Of a stretch of 27,482 bases of DNA, positions 1 to 6,244 are shown piece after piece. Numbering within the stretch: the stretch's first letter is position 1; every line of letters starts with the position of its first letter. Source of the DNA: Gammaproteobacteria bacterium (GTDB lineage: Bacteria; Pseudomonadota; Gammaproteobacteria; Diplorickettsiales; Diplorickettsiaceae); contig JABDBU010000006.1 in the NCBI GenBank assembly GCA_013288455.1, positions 1 to 27,482 of the forward strand, in the 5' to 3' direction. The notes beneath the pieces are model-generated. The model had not been told where the DNA came from. It saw nothing but the letters and a program-made list of their open reading frames with translations, and ran no database searches. Position numbers and translations under genes: made by a program.

Positions 1-1019
1 AATTCAGCAATCTGGCGAGATAGCACCACAGTAGCGTCTAAGTGTGCAAAAGTAGTCGCTGGTGAAGGATCCGTCAAATCGTCTGCAGGAACGTACACTG
101 CTTGAATAGACGTAATAGAACCAGTTTTAGTCGAGGTAATCCGTTCTTGTAAAGCACCCATCTCAGCAGCTAAGGTAGGCTGATAACCCACTGCGGAAGG
201 CATACGACCTAGCAAAGCAGATACCTCAACGCCAGCTAACGTATAGCGATAAATATTGTCGATAAATAACAAAACATCCCGGCCTTCATCACGAAAATTT
301 TCTGCAACTGTCAAACCCGTCAGTGCAACACGCAAACGATTTCCAGGTGGCTCATTCATCTGTCCGTAAACTAAGGATACTTTATTTAAAACATTGGATT
401 CTTTCATTTCTTGGTAAAAGTCATTTCCTTCCCGTGTACGTTCTCCCACACCAGCAAAAACAGAATAACCGCTGTGTTCGATGGCGATATTGCGAATCAG
501 CTCCATCATATTCACAGTTTTTCCCACACCCGCTCCACCAAACAATCCAACCTTTCCACCTTTGGCAAAAGGACAAAGTAAGTCAATTACTTTGATACCC
601 GTTTCTAACAGTTGTTCATTTGCTGCTTGTTCAGCAAAGCTTGGCGCTTTACGATGGATCGGTAAACTGATTGCTTCGTCTAGAGGTCCTGCTTCGTCAA
701 TAGGGCGGCCTAAAACATCCATAATACGTCCTAAGGTTTGCTTCCCGACAGGTACACGAATAGGTGCTCCGCTATTTTGCACCTTTGTGCCTCGTTTCAA
801 GCCATCACTACTACCCATTGCAATCGTACGAACGATGCCATCACCTAATTGCTGCTGAACTTCCAGGACTAAGCCACTATCGTCCACAGTCAACGCAGTA
901 TATATTTTGGGGACATATCCACGCTGAAACTCTACATCTATAACTGCGCCAATGATCTCAATAATATTTCCGACAGCGGCCATTGACTGTGTCGTTGACT
1001 CCGTAACCTTTTGCTTCAT
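1..1019 (-). CDS. atpD: ATP synthase F1 subunit beta (5' part, continues past the left edge)
   Basis: Catalytic beta subunit of the F1Fo ATP synthase, which carries the nucleotide-hydrolysing and -synthesising sites of the cytoplasmic F1 head. The first 339 codons are in the window; the C-terminal quarter of a roughly 460-residue protein lies beyond position 1. Translating the minus strand gives the Walker A motif GGAGVGKT at about residues 161-168 and the Walker B region LLFIDNIYRYTLAG, followed by the typical SALLGRMPSAVGYQP block. The start at 1019 is chosen because GAGGG lies 6 bases upstream. It gives about 12 residues more than the E. coli protein at the N-terminus; an internal ATG (MAAVGNIIE) would match the E. 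coli start more closely. It is the last visible gene of the atp operon, 94 bases after atpG. No frame breaks are seen. Confidence 0.97.
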   Translation of the reverse strand, partial: MKQKVTESTTQSMAAVGNIIEIIGAVIDVEFQRGYVPKIYTALTVDDSGLVLEVQQQLGDGIVRTIAMGSSDGLKRGTKVQNSGAPIRVPVGKQTLGRIMDVLGRPIDEAGPLDEAISLPIHRKAPSFAEQAANEQLLETGIKVIDLLCPFAKGGKVGLFGGAGVGKTVNMMELIRNIAIEHSGYSVFAGVGERTREGNDFYQEMKESNVLNKVSLVYGQMNEPPGNRLRVALTGLTVAENFRDEGRDVLLFIDNIYRYTLAGVEVSALLGRMPSAVGYQPTLAAEMGALQERITSTKTGSITSIQAVYVPADDLTDPSPATTFAHLDATVVLSRQIAE

Positions 1020-1113
1020 GTAACCCTCATTTCAAATCACACAATGAATTTGATTTTATATAGCATTTTCCACAGAAGTTCATATATTGCCCTGCAGCAG
1101 CAAAACAAGCGAA

Positions 1114-1974
1114 CTACACTGCCTCGCTTCCAGCCACTATCTCAGCTAACTCTTGCGTGATAGCCGCTTGTCTAGCCTTATTGTAAGCTAACTGTAGATC
1201 CTTAATCAGTTCTCCCGCGTTCTCTGTTGCACTTTTCATGGCCACCATTCTCGCCGCCTGCTCACAAGCGGCGTTCTCAACAACACTCTGATAAACCTGC
1301 GATTCGATATAACGCGTTAATATCAATTCCAAAAGTAGTTTGGAATCTGGCTCATAAATATAATCCCAATGGTAGTTTAGTGTCGATTTTTCAACTGGTA
1401 CGATCGGCAGCAACGATAGAACCCGCGGCTTCTGTGTCATCGTGTTAATAAATTCATTATAGATGAGCGTAAAACTATCGATCTGGCCTTGTTTGTAAGC
1501 ATCCAGTAGGACCTTGATGGTGCCGATCAGGTCTTGTAGTTGTGGTGCATCACCCAAATGATCGGTACGTGCGATAATATTACCACCAACTCGCTTGAAA
1601 AAAGCTTCACCTTTTTTACCGATTACTACAAGATCAACAGGAATATCCTTTGCTTTATAGGCCTGAAATTGCTTTAAGGCAATCTTAAACAGATTAGAAT
1701 TTAAACTGCCACAAAGACCTTTATCTGTAGTGATAAGGGCAAAGCCAACTCGTTTAATTTCTCGCACTTGCAAGTAAGGGTGCTGATACTCTGCATGGCT
1801 GCTGGCAAGATGGTGTATGACATCTTGCATCTTGCTAGCATATGGCCGAGAAAGCGCCATACGTTCCTGCGCCTTGCGCATTTTACTGGCAGCTACCATT
1901 TCCATCGCATGCGTGATCTTTTGCGTACCCTTAATACTGGAAATTTTACCTCGAATTTCTTGCGCAAAACTCAT
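1114..1974 (-). CDS. atpG: ATP synthase F1 subunit gamma
   Basis: Central rotor stalk subunit that couples proton flow through Fo to conformational change in the alpha/beta head. The 286-residue length is nearly that of the E. coli protein (287). The N-terminus has the conserved AQEIRGKISSIKGTQKITHAMEMVAASKM-type helix (residues 4-32), the middle holds the ITTDKGLCGSLN block, and the C-terminus has the matching long helix with MKSATENAGELI. The two end helices form the coiled coil inside the F1 head. The start lies 3 bases after the atpA stop, so the two are probably translationally coupled. No strong independent Shine-Dalgarno sequence is visible. Confidence 0.98.
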   Translation of the reverse strand: MSFAQEIRGKISSIKGTQKITHAMEMVAASKMRKAQERMALSRPYASKMQDVIHHLASSHAEYQHPYLQVREIKRVGFALITTDKGLCGSLNSNLFKIALKQFQAYKAKDIPVDLVVIGKKGEAFFKRVGGNIIARTDHLGDAPQLQDLIGTIKVLLDAYKQGQIDSFTLIYNEFINTMTQKPRVLSLLPIVPVEKSTLNYHWDYIYEPDSKLLLELILTRYIESQVYQSVVENAACEQAARMVAMKSATENAGELIKDLQLAYNKARQAAITQELAEIVAGSEAV

Positions 1975-1980
1975 CCGTTA

Positions 1981-3525
1981 TTACCACATTTGCGTCGTTT
2001 TGAATGAATTAACGGCCAAACCAAGCTCGCTGGAGATCGCTTCGTCATAATCACCTTTTTCATTAATGGTAACGAGTAAATCAGCTTTTTCTAAACGCAC
2101 ATACGCCAATAGCCCTTCGGCGAAAGGAATTACCTTGGCCAATTCAACGTCATCTAAATACCCTTGGTCTACCGCAAATAAAAGTACAGCCATTTCACTG
2201 ACGCTGAGTGGCGCGTACTGTTTTTGTTTCAGCACTTCTGTGACGCGTTGGCCACGCTCAAGCTGCTTACGTGTAGATTCATCAAGGTCGGACATAAACT
2301 GTGAAAAGGCAGCGAGTTCACGATATTGAGCTAAACTTAATCGAATACCGCCTCCCAATTTTTTTATAATTTTGGTTTGCGCCGCAGAACCCACGCGTGA
2401 AACGGATAAACCCGCGTTAATAGCCGGACGAATACCCGCATTAAATAGATCGGTTTCCAAAAAAATTTGACCGTCTGTTATGGAAATAACATTAGTTGGA
2501 ACAAATGCAGAAACGTCGCCTGCTTGTGTCTCAATGATAGGCAAAGCCGTTAATGACCCTGTTCTTCCCTTAATACGCCCTTGTGTGCTCTGCTCTACAA
2601 ACTTGGCATTGACACGCGCTGCCCGCTCCAGCAAACGAGAATGTAAATAAAAAATATCGCCGGGATACGCTTCGCGTCCGGGTGGACGACGCAATAATAG
2701 GGAAATCTGACGATAAGCCCATGCTTGTTTGGTCAAATCATCGTAAACGATGAGAGCATCTTTGCCCTGATCGCGAAAATACTCACCCATGGCACACCCT
2801 GAATACGCGGCGATAAACTGCATTGCAGCAGAATCTGCCGCGCTGGCCGAAACGATAATGGTGTGTTTTAACGCATCATGTTCTTCTAACTTCCGGACAA
2901 CGGCAGCGATGGAAGCTGCTTTTTGTCCTATCGCTACATAGATACATTGCACACCGGTGCCTTTTTGATTGATAATGGCATCAATAGCCAAGGCTGTTTT
3001 ACCCGTTTGTCTATCACCGATGATTAATTCACGTTGGCCTCGCCCGATGGGCAACATGCTGTCGATTGCCAAAATACCAGTCTGCAAGGGCTGTGAAACA
3101 CCTTGACGTGAAATAACACCGGGTGCAATTTGTTCAATTGCCATACTTTTGTCAGTTACAATGGGGCCTCGCCCATCAATAGCTTGGCCTAAAGCGTTTA
3201 CCACACGCCCAAGTAACGCTTCGCCTACCGGAACCTCTAAAACACGGCCCGTACATCTTGCAACCTGACCTTCACTCAGTGCTTCATAATCACCTAAGAT
3301 AACAGCTCCAACTGAATCACGTTCCAGATTGAGTGCCAAACCGTAACATGATTCCGAAAACTCTATCATTTCACCTAACATGACATCATTTAAGCCATAG
3401 ATGCGTACAATTCCATCACGGATACTGACAATACTTCCTTCAATGCGAGTCTCGGCAGCTACATCGAATTTATTTATACGCTCCCTGATTAATTCACTAA
3501 TTTCTGACGTGGTTAACTGCTGCAT
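1981..3525 (-). CDS. atpA: ATP synthase F1 subunit alpha
   Basis: Non-catalytic nucleotide-binding subunit that alternates with beta in the F1 hexamer. It has 514 residues, against 513 in E. coli. The Walker A motif GDRQTGKT is at residues 170-177, with the conserved VYDDLTKQAWAYRQISLLLRRPPGREAYPGD region and the arginine-finger segment SVSRVGSAAQ further on. The ATG at 3525 is preceded by GAGAGG at 6 bases. It lies between atpH (9-base gap) and atpG in the standard operon order. The sequence is intact, with no unusual substitutions in the motifs checked. Confidence 0.99.
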   Translation of the reverse strand: MQQLTTSEISELIRERINKFDVAAETRIEGSIVSIRDGIVRIYGLNDVMLGEMIEFSESCYGLALNLERDSVGAVILGDYEALSEGQVARCTGRVLEVPVGEALLGRVVNALGQAIDGRGPIVTDKSMAIEQIAPGVISRQGVSQPLQTGILAIDSMLPIGRGQRELIIGDRQTGKTALAIDAIINQKGTGVQCIYVAIGQKAASIAAVVRKLEEHDALKHTIIVSASAADSAAMQFIAAYSGCAMGEYFRDQGKDALIVYDDLTKQAWAYRQISLLLRRPPGREAYPGDIFYLHSRLLERAARVNAKFVEQSTQGRIKGRTGSLTALPIIETQAGDVSAFVPTNVISITDGQIFLETDLFNAGIRPAINAGLSVSRVGSAAQTKIIKKLGGGIRLSLAQYRELAAFSQFMSDLDESTRKQLERGQRVTEVLKQKQYAPLSVSEMAVLLFAVDQGYLDDVELAKVIPFAEGLLAYVRLEKADLLVTINEKGDYDEAISSELGLAVNSFKTTQMW

Positions 3526-3534
3526 GATTGCCTC

Positions 3535-4083
3535 TCAAATTTGATTCACTAAGCTGTGGCGTAAACGCTCCAGCTTGCCGCGTACAGAGTCATCAATTAC
3601 TACATCCCCAATCTTCACCATTAATCCACCAAGTAGCTTGCCATCTACGCAATAATCTAATGTGACTTGCTTCTGTAATCGTCTTGTCAAAGCCAACGCC
3701 AGTATTTGCCCTTCTGACTTAGTTAAAGGTACCGCAGAAATGGCTTGCACTGTAACTTGATTGGCTTGCTCTGTCCTCCGCTTTTTAAATAAACATTCGA
3801 TCGTCGGTAGAATCAACAGTCGCTGACGCAGCGCGATGAGTTTTAAAAAATTTTCCCCTGCAGAAAATATCAACAACTTACAAACCACCAGCAGACACTC
3901 ATAAGCCAGCATTTTATCAAAACGCGGATCCATCAATAAAACTTGCATAGGCTTTTTTTTTACGACCGCAGCCGCTTGACTCAATAAGGCAGACCATGCA
4001 TCTAAGCTGCCTGTTTCTACAGCATGATCAAATGCTGCCTTGGCATAAGGTCTTGCAATGGATGCCCAGCTCATCTCTGTCAT
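3535..4083 (-). CDS. atpH: ATP synthase F1 subunit delta
   Basis: Delta subunit that joins the peripheral b-subunit stalk to the top of the F1 head. I start it at the ATG at 4083, giving 182 residues (E. coli 177). This ATG overlaps the atpF stop codon by one base (TGATG), a classic coupling arrangement; a TTG three bases upstream is a less likely start. The N-terminus ASIARPYAKAAFDHA is the family signature. The C-terminal part contains LGGLMVKIGDVVIDDSVRGKLERL, which is also characteristic. A nine-base homopolymer (positions 3953-3961, A9 in the coding strand) encodes the KKK of VVKKKPMQ; the frame is intact across it. Confidence 0.96.
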   Translation of the reverse strand: MTEMSWASIARPYAKAAFDHAVETGSLDAWSALLSQAAAVVKKKPMQVLLMDPRFDKMLAYECLLVVCKLLIFSAGENFLKLIALRQRLLILPTIECLFKKRRTEQANQVTVQAISAVPLTKSEGQILALALTRRLQKQVTLDYCVDGKLLGGLMVKIGDVVIDDSVRGKLERLRHSLVNQI

Positions 4084-4553
4084 CAAATTTCTTCCAACGA
4101 TCGCTTGACCAGAGAGTGTTGCGCACTTTCATCGAGTGAATGTGCCAAAATCTTTTCTGTAGCCGTAATTACCAAATTTGCAACCTCAGCGTGCAGTTTT
4201 TCCTGAGCAGCTCGCCACTCTTGTTGTATATCATCTCTTGCTATAGATAATAACCGTTCACTTTCCTTACGTATCTGTTGCTTTGATTCCTCTGCTATTT
4301 GACTAGCACGCTTACTTGCTTGATTAATAATCTCTACTGCCTGCTGTTTTGCTTGCTGTAAATACTCCAGGCCCTCTTGCTGTGCCAATGCTAAAGAACG
4401 TTGACCTCGCTCTGCTGCTGCCAAACCCTCAGCAATACGCTGCTCCCGATCTTGCATAGACTTCAAAAGGGGAGGCCATACAAATTTCATGGTGAACCAG
4501 ACAAAGACAGCAAATGTAATGAGCTGACCGAGCAAGGTAATGTTGAGTTCCAC
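4083..4553 (-). CDS. atpF: ATP synthase Fo subunit b
   Basis: Peripheral stalk subunit: one N-terminal membrane helix anchors a long, charged, helical cytoplasmic domain that dimerises and holds the F1 head still. It has 156 residues, the same as E. coli. The start is a GTG, giving MELNITLLGQLITFAVFVWF, and the TM helix is followed by the conserved KFVWPPLL. The remainder is Ala/Glu/Gln-rich coiled coil. It lies between atpE (13-base gap) and atpH (one-base overlap). The Shine-Dalgarno sequence is weak, consistent with coupling to atpE translation. Confidence 0.97.
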   Translation of the reverse strand: MELNITLLGQLITFAVFVWFTMKFVWPPLLKSMQDREQRIAEGLAAAERGQRSLALAQQEGLEYLQQAKQQAVEIINQASKRASQIAEESKQQIRKESERLLSIARDDIQQEWRAAQEKLHAEVANLVITATEKILAHSLDESAQHSLVKRSLEEI

Positions 4554-4566
4554 GATGACTTGCCTG

Positions 4567-4872
4567 TTAACCAGTAACCGGTTTAGAAACCAGGTTTAAA
4601 ACTTCAGTCAAAAATGGATTCTTAGCAAAGATCAAATACAATCCCATAACGATAGAAATAGCGGCAAAGGCGTCGACCAATCCAGCCATCAAAAACATCC
4701 GCAACATTAACATAGGCGTTAATTCAGGTTGTCTGGCAACCCCTTCTAAAAATTTCCCTCCTAAGATACCGAATCCAATAGCGGTACCTAGCGCTGCTAA
4801 TCCAACCAATAAAGCAGCGGCAATCGCCGTTAATCCCTGAACATTAGCTATTACTTGAGCAACATCTACCAT
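4567..4872 (-). CDS. atpE: ATP synthase Fo subunit c
   Basis: Proteolipid that forms the proton-driven rotor ring in the inner membrane. Two membrane helices flank the polar loop ARQPE (residues 46-50), and the proton-carrying aspartate is D67 in GLVDAFAAIS. The absence of the glutamate/serine ligand set of sodium-type rings suggests proton coupling. At 101 residues it is longer than the 79-residue E. coli protein, with extra residues at both ends, including a tail NPFLTEVLNLVSKPVTG. I recall similarly long c subunits in Legionella and Coxiella, which supports the taxonomic guess but was not checked. The ATG is preceded by AGAGGG at 7 bases, a strong site suited to the high stoichiometry of this subunit. 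Confidence 0.98.
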   Translation of the reverse strand: MVDVAQVIANVQGLTAIAAALLVGLAALGTAIGFGILGGKFLEGVARQPELTPMLMLRMFLMAGLVDAFAAISIVMGLYLIFAKNPFLTEVLNLVSKPVTG

Positions 4873-4927
4873 TTTTATACCCTCTCGTTATTAATTAATA
4901 ATCCTTTTGCTCCACCCTACAGGAAAT

Positions 4928-5731
4928 CTAGTGTACCTCTTTTGCATGTGACTCATGTGCCATACTTAAGTAAACAATGGTCAACATCATGAAAATAAAA
5001 GCCTGTATGAGAATGATTAAAATATGAAAAATCGACCAAATTCCGCCAAAAGTCCACTGCATCCACCATGGCAGCAAAGCAACCAAAATGAAGATCAACT
5101 CGCCTGCAAACAAATTTCCAAACAGCCGTAACGATAAAGAGATAGGACGAACAAACTCTTCCAATAAGCGAAAAATAATATTAATAGGGAAGAGGCAAAG
5201 ACCAAACGGTACAACCAGCATTTCCTTGCCAAGTCCCTTAAAGCCCTTGATACAGAGGTTATAGTAAATAATCAACAGGAAGACCGCAATTGACATTCCA
5301 AACGTCGTATTGGGATCTGCTGTCGGTACAGAACGAAAATGGTGTATACCAAACAACGACAGTGTGGTTGGCAAAAAATCGACAGGGATAAGATCCATAA
5401 AATTCATTAAAAACACCCAAACGAAAATCGTCAAAGCTAATGGAGCGATCAATTGGCTACTACCTTGAAAAGACTCACGCACAGTTTTATCAACAAATTC
5501 AATAAGAATTTCCACAAAATTTTGCATTCTACCAGGAACTCCCGCTTTGACCGTACTAGCTACCCAATAAAACAACAGCAAAAACCCTATCCCTAACACC
5601 AGGGATAAAAAAAAGGTATCCAAATTTAAGTTCCAAAATCCTTTCCCTGAAAAATTCCAGGTTTCTAGGTTAAAGGTGAGGTGTTCAAGATGATGTTGAA
5701 CATAATCGGCCGAAGTCTGTCCAGTACTCAT
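4928..5731 (-). CDS. atpB: ATP synthase Fo subunit a
   Basis: Multi-span membrane subunit providing the two proton half-channels next to the c ring. The essential arginine is in SLSLRLFGNLFAGE, followed by the C-terminal helix with QAFIFMMLTIVYLSMA. LIAPLALTIFVWVFLMNFMDL is the highly conserved earlier helix. I chose the ATG at 5731 (MSTGQTSADYVQHHL, 267 residues; E. coli 271), because it overlaps the atpI stop as ATGA and its N-terminus lines up with that of E. coli AtpB. Upstream in-frame starts as far as 5776 would add up to 15 residues and overlap atpI further. Confidence 0.96.
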   Translation of the reverse strand: MSTGQTSADYVQHHLEHLTFNLETWNFSGKGFWNLNLDTFFLSLVLGIGFLLLFYWVASTVKAGVPGRMQNFVEILIEFVDKTVRESFQGSSQLIAPLALTIFVWVFLMNFMDLIPVDFLPTTLSLFGIHHFRSVPTADPNTTFGMSIAVFLLIIYYNLCIKGFKGLGKEMLVVPFGLCLFPINIIFRLLEEFVRPISLSLRLFGNLFAGELIFILVALLPWWMQWTFGGIWSIFHILIILIQAFIFMMLTIVYLSMAHESHAKEVH

Positions 5732-6120
5732 GGCAGCATCCATTTTGATTCTGGCTGCATCACGAACTGTATCCACAAGCTCAGTTGAGCAAGGAAGTAG
5801 CCCGCTACCAGCACCAAAAAGTGAATTGATGGTACTAGTTTAACTATCGCTACAAATAAAATCCCACTCAAAAATAATTTAATTATTTCCGCTCTATAAA
5901 ATAAACCCAACAAGGAAACTGGCGAAACCTTATCGAAACAACGAAATAATTTATTTACAAAGTAGCAGCTAGGCAGTGCCCACAGTAATACACCTAACAC
6001 AAAAGAGCTGGTGATTTGCAAGCTATGTAATACTATACCCCAAAAAAAACCAATTGGGACGATTATCAAACTTGCTTTTCCTATTTTCTGAACCATCATA
6101 TAAAGGACGTTGAAATTCAT
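5728..6120 (-). CDS. atpI: ATP synthase protein I (AtpI-like), first gene of the operon
   Basis: Small membrane protein of the AtpI family, thought to help assemble the c ring. The 130 residues contain about four hydrophobic segments, and its place directly before atpB with an ATGA overlap supports the name; sequence conservation in this family is low. The start is uncertain. The ATG at 6120 has no Shine-Dalgarno sequence at usual spacing, whereas the AGGGG at 6135-6139 is well placed for an ATG at 6130 in another frame. That ATG opens only a 35-residue reading frame overlapping atpI. An internal ATG pair (MMVQKIG) is another possible start. A T8 run (6042-6049) lies in the first membrane helix. 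Confidence 0.82.
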   Translation of the reverse strand: MNFNVLYMMVQKIGKASLIIVPIGFFWGIVLHSLQITSSFVLGVLLWALPSCYFVNKLFRCFDKVSPVSLLGLFYRAEIIKLFLSGILFVAIVKLVPSIHFLVLVAGYFLAQLSLWIQFVMQPESKWMLP

Positions 6121-6155
6121 CAGCGGCCATTTGTCCCCTGATTAAATTACCGCAC

Positions 6156-6184
6156 AGTATAATAAGCACGCCTTTTTTATGCAA
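6156..6184 (-). promoter_or_regulatory. sigma70-type promoter for the atp operon
   Basis: On the minus strand a -35 box TTGCAT (6184-6179) and a -10 box TATACT (6161-6156) are separated by exactly 17 bases. The -10 lies about 35 bases before the atpI ATG, so the transcript would start close to position 6150. It is the only good promoter in the 124-base gap between the orphan membrane-protein gene and atpI. Read from sequence; transcription start not tested. Confidence 0.65.
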
Positions 6185-6215
6185 TGCCAAACATCCACAG
6201 AATGGGTATTTGGCA
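6185..6215 (-). promoter_or_regulatory. 13-bp hairpin adjacent to the atp promoter
   Basis: On the minus strand TGCCAAATACCCA (6215-6203) can pair with TGGATGTTTGGCA (6197-6185) around a 5-base loop, with one C-A mismatch and one G-T wobble. It lies 30 bases downstream of the stop of the 789-residue ORF and directly upstream of the atp -35 box. It could end the upstream transcript, although no U-tract follows, or it could be an operator. The position allows either. Confidence 0.45.
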
Positions 6216-6244
6216 AACATAACATTGTGATTTAATGAGCTGAA

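Noticed and set aside
481..858. 125-residue plus-strand ORF
   Set aside because: It is antisense to the highly conserved atpD coding sequence and has no recognisable motifs; a shadow frame.
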